The notes: generated by a model from the sequence alone, not told the origin. DNA of 64,000 nt from Piscicola geometra (GCA_943735955.1 OX030971.1:4255400-4319399); one strand, 5' to 3'; counted from the stretch's first letter, positions 39,586 through 50,724 are shown. Program-made: numbers and translations.

Positions 39586-42500
39586 GACGATGAAGACGAT
39601 GAAGACGATGAAGACGATGAAGACGGTGAAGACGATAAAGACGATAAAGACGGTGAAGACGATGAAGACGATGAAGACGAACTAAGAAGACGGTGAAGAC
39701 GATGAAGACGATGAAGACGATGAAGACGATGAAGACGATGAAGACGGTGAAGACGATAAAGACGATAAAGACGGTGAAGACGATGAAGACGATGAAGACG
39801 AACGATGAAGACGGTGAAGACGATGAAGACGATGAAGACGATGAAGACGATGAAGACGGTGGAGACGGTGAAGACAGTGAAGACGACGAAGAAGGTGAAG
39901 ACGGTGAAGACGGTGAAGACGGTGAAGACGATGAAGACGATGAAGACGATGAAGACGGTGAAGACGATGAAGACGATGAAGACGATGAAGACGATGAAGA
40001 CGATGAAGACGGTGAAGACGATGAAGACGATGAAGAAAGTGAAGACGATGAAGACGATGAAGACGATGAAGACGGTGAAGACGGTGAAGACGATGAAGAC
40101 GGTGAAGACGATGAAGACGATGAAGACGGTGAAGATGATGAAAACGGTGAAGACGGTGAAGACGATGAAGACGATGAAGACGATGAAGAAGGTGAAGACG
40201 GTGAAGACGGTGAAGACGGTGAAGACGATGAAGACGGTGAAGACGATGAAGACGGTGAAGAGGGTGAAGACGGTGAAGACGGTGAAGACGATGAAGACGG
40301 TGAAGACGATGAAGACGATGAAGACGGTGAAGATGATGAAAACGGTGAAGACGGTGAAGACGATGAAGACGATGAAGACGATGAAGAAGGTGAAGACGGT
40401 GAAGACGGTGAAGACGGTGAAGACGATGAAGACGGTGAAGACGATGAAGACGGTGAAGAGGGTGAAGACGGTGAAGACGATGAAGACGGTGAAGACGATG
40501 AAGACGATGAAGACGGTGAAGACAGTGAAGACGATGAAGACGGTAAAGACGGTGAAGACGGTGAAGACGATGAAGACGGTGAAGAGGGTGAAGAGGGTGA
40601 AGACGATGAAGACGATGAAGACGGTAAAGACGATGAAGACGATGAAGACGATGAAGACGGTGAAGACGGTGAAGACGGTGAAGAGGGTGAAGACGATGAA
40701 GACGATGAAGACGGTGTAGACGATGAAGACGGTGAAGACGATGAAGAAGATGAAAACGATGAAGACGATGAAGACGATGAAGAAAATGAAGACGATGAAG
40801 ACGATGAAGACGATGAAGACGAACGATGAAGACGGTGAAGACGATGAAGACGATGAAGACGATGAAGACGATGAAGACGGTGGAGACGGTGAAGACGGTG
40901 AAGACGGTGAAGACGGTGAAGACGGTGAAGACGGTGAAGACGGTGAAGACGGTGAAGACGATGAAGACGATGAAGACGATGAAGACGGTGAAGACGGTGA
41001 AGACGATGAAGACGATGAAGACGATGAAGACGATGAAGACGATGAAGTCGGTGAAGACGATGAAGACGATGAAGAAAGTGAAGACGATGAAGACGATGAA
41101 GACGATGAAGACGGTGAAGACGGTGAAGACGGTGAAGACGATGAAGACGGTGAAGACGATGAAGTTGATGAAGACGGTGAAGATGATGAAAACGGTGAAG
41201 ACGGTGAAGACGATGAAGACGATGAAGACGATGAAGACGATGAAGAAGGTGAAGACGGTGAAGACGGTGAAGACGGTGAAGACGATGAAGAGGGTGAAGA
41301 CGATGAAGACGATGAAGACGGTGAAGACGATAAAGACGATAAAGACGGTGAAGACGATGAAGACGATGAAGACGAACGATGAAGACGGTGAAGACGATGA
41401 AGACGATGAAGACGATGAAGACGATGAAGACGGTGGAGACGGTGAAGACAGTGAAGACGACGAAGACGGTGAAGACGGTGAAGACGGTGAAGACGGTGAA
41501 GACGGTGAAGACGATGAAGACGATGAAGACGATGAAGACGGTGAAGACGATGAAGACGATGAAGACGATGAAGACGATGAAGACGATGACGACGGTGAAG
41601 ACGATGAAGACGATGAAGAAAGTGAAGACGATGAAGACGATGAAGACGATGAAGACGATGAAGACGATGAAGACGGTGAAGACGATGAAGACGGTGAAGA
41701 CGATGAAGACGATGAAGACGGTGAAGATGATGAAAACGGTGAAGACGGTGAAGACGATGAAGACGATGAAGACGATGAAGACGATGAAGAAGGTGAAGAC
41801 GGTGAAGACGGTGAAGACGGTGAAGACGATGAAGAGGGTGAAGACGATGAAGACGATGAAGACGGTGAAGACGGTGAAGACGATGAAGACGATGAAGACG
41901 ATGAAGACGATGAAGACGATGAAGACGGTGAAGACGATGAAGACGATGAAGAAAGTGAAGACGATGAAGACGATGAAGACGATGAAGACGGTGAAGACGG
42001 TGAAGACGGTGAAGACGATGAAGACGGTGAAGACGGTGAAGACGATGAAGACGATGAAGACGGTGAAGATGATGAAAACGGTGAAGACGGTGAAGACGAT
42101 GAAGACGATGAAGACGATGAAGACGATGAAGAAGGTGAAGACGGTGAAGACGGTGAAGACGGTGAAGACGATGAAGAGGGTGAAGACGATGAAGACGATG
42201 AAGACGGTGAAGACGATAAAGACGATAAAGACGGTGAAGACGATGAAGACGATGAAGACGAACGATGAAGACGGTGAAGACGATGAAGACGATGAAGACG
42301 ATGAAGACGATGAAGACGGTGGAGACGGTGAAGACAGTGAAGACGACGAAGACGGTGAAGACGGTGAAGACGGTGAAGACGGTGAAGACGGTGAAGACGA
42401 TGAAGACGATGAAGACGATGAAGACGGTGAAGACGATGAAGACGATGAAGACGATGAAGACGATGAAGACGATGAAGACGATGACGACGGTGAAGACGAT

Positions 42501-45500
42501 GAAGACGATGAAGAAAGTAAAGACGATGAAGACGATGAAGACGATGAAGACGATGAAGACGATGAAGACGGTGAAGACGATGAAGACGGTGAAGACGATG
42601 AAGACGATGAAGACGGTGAAGATGATGAAAACGGTGAAGACGGTGAAGACGATGAAGACGATGAAGACGATGAAGACGATGAAGAAGGTGAAGACGGTGA
42701 AGACGGTGAAGACGGTGAAGAAGATGAAGAGGGTGAAGACGATGAAGACGATGAAGACGGTGAAGACGATGAAGACGGTGAAGACGATGAAGACGATGAA
42801 GACGGTGAAGACGGTGAAGACAGTGAAGACGATGAAGACGGTAAAGACGGTGAAGACGGTGAAGACGATGAAGACGGTGAAGAGGGTGAAGAGGGTGAAG
42901 AGGGTGAAGACGATGAAGACGATGAAGACGGTAAAGACGATGAAGACGATGAAGACGGTGAAGACGATGAAGAAGATGAAAACGATGAAGACGATGAAGA
43001 CGATGAAGAAAATGAAGACGATGAAGACGATGAAGACGATGAAGACGGTGAAGACGATGAAGACGATGAAGACGATGAAGACGGTGAAGACGATGAAGAC
43101 GATGAAGAAGGTGAAGACGGTGAAGACGGTGAAGACGGTGAAGACGGTGAAGACGGTGAAGACGGTGAAGACGATGAAGACGGTGAAGACGATGAAGACG
43201 ATGAAGACGGTGAAGATGATGAAAACGGTGAAGACGGTGAAGACGATGAAGACGATGAAGACGATGAAGACGATGAAGAAGGTGAAGACGGTGAAGACGG
43301 TGAAGACGGTGAAGACGATGAAGAGGGTGAAGACGATGAAGACGATGAAGACGGTGAAGACGATAAAGACGATAAAGACGGTGAAGACGATGAAGACGAT
43401 GAAGACGAACGATGAAGACGGTGAAGACGATGAAGACGATGAAGACGATGAAGACGATGAAGACGGTGGAGACGGTGAAGACAGTGAAGACGACGAAGAC
43501 GGTGAAGACGGTGAAGACGGTGAAGACGGTGAAGACGGTGAAGACGATGAAGACGATGAAGACGATGAAGACGGTGAAGACGATGAAGACGATGAAGACG
43601 ATGAAGACGATGAAGACGATGAAGACGATGACGACGGTGAAGACGATGAAGACGATGAAGAAAGTAAAGACGATGAAGACGATGAAGACGATGAAGACGA
43701 TGAAGACGGTGAAGACGATGAAGACGGTGAAGACGATGAAGACGATGAAGACGGTGAAGATGATGAAAACGGTGAAGACGGTGAAGACGATGAAGACGAT
43801 GAAGACGATGAAGACGATGAAGAAGGTGAAGACGGTGAAGACGGTGAAGACGGTGAAGACGATGAAGAGGGTGAAGACGATGAAGACGATGAAGACGGTG
43901 AAGACGATGAAGACGGTGAAGACGATGAAGACGATGAAGACGGTGAAGACGGTGAAGACAGTGAAGACGATGAAGACGGTAAAGACGGTGAAGACGGTGA
44001 AGACGATGAAGACGGTGAAGAGGGTGAAGAGGGTGAAGAGGGTGAAGACGATGAAGACGATGAAGACGGTAAAGACGATGAAGACGATGAAGACGGTGAA
44101 GACGATGAAGAAGATGAAAACGATGAAGACGATGAAGACGATGAAGAAAATGAAGACGATGAAGACGATGAAGACGATGAAGACGGTGAAGACGATGAAG
44201 ACGATGAAGACGATGAAGACGGTGAAGACGATGAAGACGATGAAGAAGGTGAAGACGGTGAAGACGGTGAAGACGGTGAAGACGGTGAAGACGGTGAAGA
44301 CGGTGAAGACGATGAAGACGGTGAAGACGATAAAGACGGTGAAAAGGGTGAAGACGGTGAAGACGATGACGACGGTGAAGACGATGAAGACGATGAAGAC
44401 GGTGAAGACGGTGAAGACAGTGAAGACGATGAAGACGGTAAAGACGGTGAAGACGGTGAAGACGATGAAGACGGTGAAGAGGGTGAAGAGGGTGAAGAGG
44501 GTGAAGACGATGAAGACGATGAAGACGGTAAAGACGATGAAGACGATGAAGACGGTGAAGACGATGAAGAAGATGAAAACGATGAAGACGATGAAGACGA
44601 TGAAGAAAATGAAGACGATGAAGACGATGAAGACGATGAAGACGGTGAAGACGATGAAGACGATGAAGACGATGAAGACGGTGAAGACGATGAAGACGAT
44701 GAAGAAGGTGAAGACGGTGAAGACGGTGAAGACGGTGAAGACGGTGAAGACGATGAAGACAGTGAAGACGGTGAAGACGATGAAGACGGTGAAGACGATG
44801 AAGACGATGAAGACGATGAAGACGAACGATGAAGACGGTGAAGACGATGAAGACGATGAAGACGATGAAGACGATGAAGACGGTGGAGACGGTGAAGACA
44901 GTGAAGACGACGAAGACGGTGAAGACGGTGAAGACGGTGAAGACGGTGAAGACAATGAAGACGATGAAGACGATGAAGACGGTGAAGACGATGAAGACGA
45001 TGAAGACGATGAAGACGGTGAAGACGGTGAAGACGGTGAAGACGGTGAAGACGATGAAGACGGTGAAGACGATAAAGACGGTGAAAAGGGTGAAGACGGT
45101 GAAGACGATGACGACGGTGAAGACGATGAAGACGATGAAGACGGTGAAGACGGTGAAGACAGTGAAGACGATGAAGACGGTAAAGACGGTGAAGACGGTG
45201 AAGACGATGAAGACGGTGAAGAGGGTGAAGAGGGTGAAGAGGGTGAAGACGATGAAGACGATGAAGACGGTAAAGACGATGAAGACGATGAAGACGGTGA
45301 AGACGATGAAGAAGATGAAAACGATGAAGATGATGAAGACGATGAAGAAAATGAAGACGATGAAGACGATGAAGACGATGAAGACGGTGAAGACGATGAA
45401 GACGATGAAGACGATGAAGACGGTGAAGACGATGAAGACGATGAAGAAGGTGAAGACGGTGAAGACGGTGAAGACGGTGAAGACGGTGAAGACGATGAAG

Positions 45501-45571
45501 ACAGTGAAGACGGTGAAGACGATGAAGACGGTGAAGACGATGAAGACGGTGAAGACGATGAAGACGATGAA
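39586..45571 (+). repeat. 9-bp array A10
   Basis: 5,986 bp, 1 modulo 9, matching seven 13-bp units (7 x 4 = 28). One has the mutated form GAAGACGAACTAA near 39680; the others end near 39805, 40826, 41379, 42265, 43412 and 44829. The block starting at 42265 is largely repeated from 43412, 1,147 bp later. Confidence 0.95.
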
Positions 45572-46193
45572 AGGTGTTGGTTGATATAGACAGCAGTTAA
45601 AATAAAATTGTTTCAATCTTATCGTCTCTTATACGGCCTTATTTTCGTTTCACAAAAATTGAAACTCGATGTCTCACGCTAGTTAACTCTTGTATATTCT
45701 ATAGGTATAGGCATGCTTCGAAACTCAAGATAATAAAGTTTCAAATGGCAACTCTTGTCAAATGAACTTATTTTGAAATTTGTCTCATGATTGAACGAAC
45801 GATTTTTTAAAAATTTAATTATTAAATTTTTTTCACTGGCAATGAAATTCCACGCTAGGCCGAGATCCTCGCCGCTCCGGTCGAATGCGCGAGAAAACAT
45901 GTTTTAATCGGCTTGGGTCCCATTGAAACGCGATTATAATCTGTAAATTTACTCTTAATTTTCTAAGACTTTCAAGTTTTTCAACGGCATCCGCCGTCGC
46001 ATCTCCTATCTCCCTCGATGACCTCTCACTTAGCGTATTAACATCTCGTTTCGATCTTATCGTCTATTTATCGAGAATAAAAATTTTTTTGCTTTATTCA
46101 CTTCCCTTAGTTAAGGAAAAAAGATAGATATGACCCCGCGGGCAGTCTCCGGGAAACCAAAGATTTTGGATTCCGGGTGAAGTATGGTTGCAA
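45572..46193 (+). repeat. 622-bp spacer S11
   Basis: AGGTGTTGGTTG start. Shares AACATCTCG, TTCACTTCCC and AAACCAAAG with S9. The 18S-like part is at 46130-46193. Confidence 0.95.
46130..46193 (+). pseudogene. 18S rRNA fragment in S11
   Basis: 64 bp keeping AAACCAAAG. Confidence 0.8.
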
Positions 46194-47301
46194 GACGATG
46201 AAGACGATGAAGACGATGAAGACGATGAAGACGGTGAAGACGATAAAGACGATAAAGACGGTGAAGACGATGAAGACGATGAAGACGAACGATGAAGACG
46301 GTGAAGACGATGAAGACGATGAAGACGATGAAGACGATGAAGACGATGAAGACGATGAAGACGGTGAAGACGATGAAGACGATGAAGACGATGAAGACGA
46401 TGAAGACGATGAAGACGATGAAGACGATGAAGACGATGAAGAAAGTGAAGACGATGAAGACGATGAAGACGATGAAGACGGTGAAGACGGTGAAGACGAT
46501 GAAGACGGTGAAGACGATGAAGACGATGAAGACGGTGAAGATGATGAAAACGGTGAAGACGGTGAAGACGATGAAGACGATGAAGACGATGAAGACGATG
46601 AAGAAGGTGAAGACGGTGAAGACGGTGAAGACGGTGAAGACGATGAAGAGGGTGAAGACGATGAAGACGATGAAGACGGTGAAGACGATGAAGACGATGA
46701 AGACGGTGAAGACGATGAAGAAGATGAAGACGATGAAGACGATGAAGACGATGAAGACGGTGAAGACGATGAAGACGATGAAGACGGTGAAGACGGTGAA
46801 GACGGTGAAGACGGTGAAGACGGTGAAGACGGTGAAGACGATGAAGACGGTGAAGACGATGAAGACGGTGAAGAGGGTGAAGACGGTGAAGACGATGAAG
46901 ACGGTGAAAACGATGAAGACGATGAAGACGGTGAAGACGGTGAAGACAGTGAAGACGATGAAGACGGTAAAGACGGTGAAGACGGTGAAGACGATGAAGA
47001 CGGTGAAGAGGGTGAAGAGGGTGAAGAGGGTGAAGACGATGAAGACGGTAAAGACGATGAAGACGATGAAGACGGTGAAGACGATGAAGAAGATGAAGAC
47101 GATGAAGACGATGAAGACGATGAAGAAAATGAAGACGATGAAGACGATGAAGACGATGAAGACGGTGAAGACGATGAAGACGATGAAGACGATGAAGACG
47201 GTGAAGACGATGAAGACGATGAAGAAGGTGAAGACGGTGAAGACGGTGAAGACGGTGAAGACGGTGAAGACGGTGCAGACGATGAAGACGGTGAAGACGA
47301 T
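46194..47301 (+). repeat. 9-bp array A11, right edge of satellite
   Basis: 1,108 bp ending GACGAT, three bases short of a full unit, with one 13-bp unit near 46284. The length still fits the register rule (4 minus 3 = 1 modulo 9). It breaks abruptly into AT-rich unique sequence with no spacer. Confidence 0.95.
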
Positions 47302-47489
47302 TTTATTCTTTATATTAATTTTTTATATATATTCGATTGATCTTTTATCAAAGTCCAGCTTTGTAAGAAAAATACATAGTTTTTTCCATATGAAAACATT
47401 TTATTTGAAATAAAATAAATGAAAAATAGTCTGTATAAATTTTATTTAAAACATAATGATGAACATGGAAAAAGTAACTAATGAAACTA
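47302..47489. other. Right flank of satellite, no gene seen
   Basis: AT-rich sequence after the array edge. Nothing recognised up to the repeat-X copy. Confidence 0.5.
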
Positions 47490-47680
47490 AGTCCTCCCTA
47501 GTTCCCAACAAGAGAGTCTCTTGGAGGGCAAACTAAGATTGAATATCTTAGAATATCTTGCAAATTTCTGTTCACAGTCTTTTGAAGTTTGGCAGTGTAT
47601 TGTTGTTGTTCAAAGCTGGAAACGATTGACTGAGAGACTCAGACTGAAATGTTCGGCGATCTGCTGCAAATTTTGGGGGG
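47490..47680 (+). repeat. Dispersed repeat X, right copy (plus)
   Basis: Contains GGAGGGCAAAC, TTTTGAAGTTTGGCAGT and AAGCTGGAAACGATTGA in the same order as the minus-strand copy at 1620-1860. A 61-residue open frame across it looks accidental. Confidence 0.5.
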
Positions 47681-47984
47681 GTCCTAATCAGCATGGACGA
47701 TTCTGAGGGGATGTTGGACTCCGGACCCACTCCTCCCCCCACTTAAAAAAACGTGTTATAACTTCTGTTTTTAGGCGAATATTTAAGAAAGCAATAAAAA
47801 GTGTTATTTTATACAGCTCTCACTTTAACTACACATATTCACAATGTATTAATATTTACAAATTCTGTTTCATGCCATGTTTGACGATTACGTTCGCATC
47901 CAAACAAGAGTTTTAAAATGTTTTTTTAAAGTGGGGGGGTCTACATTAACGTGGAATCCCTCACTACCAGGATCGCCGCTCATG
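47681..47984. repeat. Possible small inverted-repeat element
   Basis: A CCCCCCACTTAAAAAAACG block near 47735 is matched in inverse orientation by a TTTTTTTAAAGTGGGGGGG block near 47918-47938. The outer GGGGGGGTC words are also similar. This could be a small non-autonomous DNA element or chance pairing of homopolymers. No gene is seen. Confidence 0.25.
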
Positions 47985-47992
47985 GTTAAGAG
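47985..47992 (+). repeat. Target-site duplication, left (GTTAAGAG)
   Basis: The eight bases GTTAAGAG directly before the hAT left end are repeated exactly at 50053-50060, directly after the right end. Confidence 0.9.
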
Positions 47993-48022
47993 CAGTGGCG
48001 CAACCAGGGGGGGCTGGGGGGG

Positions 48023-48070
48023 TTAGGGTTAGGGTTAGGGTTAGGGTTAGGGTTAGGGTTAGGGTTAGGG
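48023..48070 (+). repeat. Interstitial telomere-type repeat (TTAGGG)8
   Basis: Eight perfect tandem TTAGGG units, 30 bp inside the left end of the hAT element and preceded by a G7 run. TTAGGG is the telomere repeat of most animals outside arthropods and nematodes. Its position inside a transposon, away from any chromosome end, makes it an interstitial tract. Confidence 0.95.
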
Positions 48071-48479
48071 TCTCACAGTTTTTCGAAAATCGATGAGTTT
48101 TTTTGGTGGGGGGGGGGTAATGAATTTTTCAATATGCCATAGAACAATGATATTTTCTCTGGATGGCCATCGGGTCTTTGTCTCACGAAACATTTCATAT
48201 ATCAACACAGAACATAGAGATCACACCAAAATAACACTAACATGTCACAAATTCTGAGAATAAATAGAGCACCACTAGACCTTAACTACACTTTTAAATC
48301 TTTACACTTTTTATATATAAATTTTTTAAGCCATGACACAGTATATAAAGAACAAATCAGATAGACAAAATAACTCTCGAGCTTTCAGAATTATCTAACC
48401 TTCATGGAAAGAATGCTGAAACTGTGTAAAGACAGCTCAAAATCACATCAACACATGAAGTTTACGTGCGTATCAGCCT

Positions 48480-48777
48480 GATCTCATTGCATGTATCGAA
48501 CTGCAAGAATTCTTTTGAGCAACAAGCCTTCAGCCTGAGTTGCATTATATGCTCGATGTTGTTCTGAGTCTGCCAGTTACTTCATCAGATGCAGAAAGAG
48601 CATTTTCTAAACTTCGGTTTATTAAATTCATCTTAGGACGACTGTTTCTGCTCGTCGTTTGCAAAGCTTGTTTGAGAATATCTGCTACCAAAACCGCTAC
48701 TGAACTTCTTCCAGTAATTGAAATGGTGAAAAGATTTTCACAAACTGATCGAAAATTATTTTGTAACTGAGAACACA
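48480..48777 (+). pseudogene. hAT transposase C-terminal dimerisation domain, decayed
   Basis: The frame from 48480 reads through LQPELHYMLDVVLSLPVTSS and then DAERAFSKLRFIK, the conserved hAT dimerisation region (Pro-Val-Thr-Ser, Glu-Arg, Phe-Ser-Lys). One TGA interrupts it just upstream, at about 48516. A frameshift follows KLRFIK, after which a neighbouring frame gives LRTTVSARRLQSL. The catalytic RNase-H-like core is not visible, so this is a dead remnant inside the 2,060-bp hAT element. Related families are the TTF/MYM zinc-finger hAT proteins. Confidence 0.7.
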
Positions 48778-49114
48778 TCAAAAATTAGTTGAAACTAAAT
48801 ATTTGGAAAAAAATTATAGACTGTTTAGGATCTCATATCAAACTTATTTTTCTACTTTTTACCTTAGTTTAAAAATGATGACGTACTTTAAGAATACTAT
48901 GCAACTTAGTTTGTAGTTTTTCTTTTGTATCAATAATAAACTATCTAAATTTCTTATCAATTATAATTGGTAGTTTTTATTTAGCCCATTGACCGCCGCT
49001 CCTCGAGAAAAAAAGTTAAAATGAATTTTACATTTAGAATTGCATTATATGCTTATAAGAATAACTCAAGCAAAATTGAAAACAATTATTTCATAAGTTT
49101 TAATGGGGCAAAAT

Positions 49115-49130
49115 GTTGCGAAAACGCAAC
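49115..49130. other. Short hairpin in hAT element
   Basis: GTTGCGAAAACGCAAC is a 6-bp perfect stem with an AAAA loop. A near copy (GTTGCGAAAACGCAC) lies near 49627. Function unknown; it may be a subterminal element of the transposon. Confidence 0.4.
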
Positions 49131-50052
49131 GTGAGCGGGAAGTGTGACATACTTATGTACAGTAAGAAATCAAAAATAAATTGATTCAAACCACATTTAT
49201 TAAACAGAAATAAATTTCAATTGCGAATAGTTCGATAAATTCAGACTTTTAATTATTTTATTTGTTATAATATTAATAATAATTATTTTAATTACAACAA
49301 AGCAAATTATTTAACGTGAATTACAACAGCCCTCATAAACTGTCGTGCTGTTTCAAAGACAACACTGTGGTCGAATGTTATCTTTATTTTAATTTTATAT
49401 TCAACCTATGAAAAACTATATTCTTTTCAATAAAAGCTTCAAGTGTGAAGCATTTGCGGTTTGAAATTTTTATCGAAATATAAAAATCAACATTCATCTA
49501 CAAAATTCAACTTTTAATTTTCATTTTATAAATTTCATAATACATTAACATTAAAATAATAATTTTATTATTATTATTATAATGACTAGACTTATTAAAA
49601 ATCATATGGAATCATATTATGTCAGTGTTGCGAAAACGCACCATTGATTTTTAAAAGCATTAAAAACGTTTTGCAAGTTATTTTGAATTAAAAAAAAATT
49701 AATTCAAGTATTAACTGTCTTTTCACACTGAAATTAGGACTAAATTTGTATAAATATACTAAAAATCGAACGAAAAAATTGAACAATTATCTAAGCAAAG
49801 AAAGATTGTTTTGAAAAATTTTAAATGTGAACAGACTATAAATAATAAAATCAAAAAAGTTGAAATTTAACTTATAAAATTAAAATTTAAAATTTATTGT
49901 ACAAAATATGCGAAAAAACTCGGTATAAAAACAGCAAAAAAATATATAAATTGGAGTTGCAAATCGCAACAGCTGCGGTAAATGGATTAAACAATTATTT
50001 TTTTTTACTAAAGTTGAGCCCCCCCCAGCATTTTTTGCTGGTTGCGCCCCTG

Positions 50053-50060
50053 GTTAAGAG
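50053..50060 (+). repeat. Target-site duplication, right (GTTAAGAG)
   Basis: Exact copy of 47985-47992, bounding the hAT element on the right. Confidence 0.9.
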
Positions 50061-50291
50061 TCAATCAATCACAGAAATTTATATAGCGCTTTTTATCTAA
50101 TTTACAAAGCGCTTTTCAAATAAAACGGTTTTTAGACCACTACCAATATATGTATTTATATCAATTTGAATATAAAAAAACAAAAAATCAACCTCAACAA
50201 TCCAACCTCACCCACACCACCATGACAATCACCGCCAAAAAATCAATATCTCCACCAATAAAAAATTCAATCATCACCAGAGTACCAACAC
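50061..50291 (+). repeat. Dispersed SINE-like repeat, copy 2 (5' part)
   Basis: Starts TCAATCAATCACAG, with TATATAGCGCTTTTTATC and AAAGCGCTTTTC, then AATCAACCTCAACAATCC and a C/A-rich tail, as in the copy at 651-905. A second hAT element interrupts the tail; the C/A-rich sequence resumes at 51413-51480. Confidence 0.55.
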
Positions 50292-50724
50292 CAGTGTTGT
50301 TCCAGTTAACTGTAACTGTAACTGAAAGGCTAAATTAACTGGAAAATCTGATTCAGTTAACTGTAACTGTAATTCAATGCATAACTGTAACTGAAATAGA
50401 AACTGAAAAACAAGAATAATAACTGAAGAGTATCTGGAAAAAATAATTATTTAAAAAAAAGAAAAGTGCTACAAGATAAAACATTCGCGTGACGAGATTG
50501 AGAAATAATATTTAAAAAATATTTAATTCCGATTATATTAAGTGTTTTACATTGTTAATTTTTTTCTGACAATTTTAATTATAAAAATTAGAGAAAAAAA
50601 ATTTGAGTTGAGAATTTCAGAAAACAAGAGAATGCGGTATGGGCGTATTTTATTTACGAAAAAAAAGCGAATGTCAGGTTTCGGAAGAAGAAGATAATGG
50701 TAATGATAAGGAGAAATGAAAAAA

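Larger units (their letters stand above)
4312..47301. repeat. Compound satellite: 9-bp arrays alternating with a 622-bp rRNA-bearing spacer
   Basis: Twelve arrays of GAAGACGAT/GAAGACGGT alternate with eleven spacers of exactly 622 bp. Array lengths run from 444 to 11,030 bp. The left edge follows the 16-bp minisatellite and the right edge is abrupt at 47301. On the plus strand two frames are long acidic or Lys-Thr-rich pseudo-proteins and one is blocked by TGA. On the minus strand all three frames are open, giving Ile-Val-Phe, Ser-rich or Arg-Leu-His strings. These open frames follow from the unit's composition and I see no sign that they are genes. Confidence 0.95.
47993..50052 (+). mobile_element. 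hAT transposon, 2,060 bp, with intact termini
   Basis: The left end reads CAGTGGCGCAACCAG. The right end, read inward on the minus strand, is CAGGGGCGCAACCAG, so the terminal inverted repeats match at 14 of 15 positions. Perfect 8-bp duplications (GTTAAGAG) flank it, which is the hallmark of hAT insertion. Both ends continue into G/C homopolymer runs. Inside are eight TTAGGG repeats (48023-48070) and a decayed transposase C-terminus (48480-48770). The rest is AT-rich and non-coding. The element is non-autonomous. Its uncorrupted target duplication points to a fairly recent insertion. Confidence 0.88.

Noticed and set aside
4312..47301. CRISPR-like array (repeats with regularly sized spacers)
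   Set aside because: The conserved part is 622 bp, the variable part is simple repeat of 0.6-11 kb, and the context is eukaryotic.
4243..47413. Dozens of long open frames giving acidic, Lys-Thr, Ile-Val-Phe, Ser or Arg-Leu-His repeats, up to about 2,850 codons
   Set aside because: They follow directly from a 9-bp unit lacking stops in five of six frames. They are broken by the 13-bp units and spacers, have no splice signals or unique domains, and switch between three compositions whenever the register shifts.
47521..47706. A 61-codon frame in repeat X
   Set aside because: It lies in a dispersed repeat, and the other copy does not keep it.
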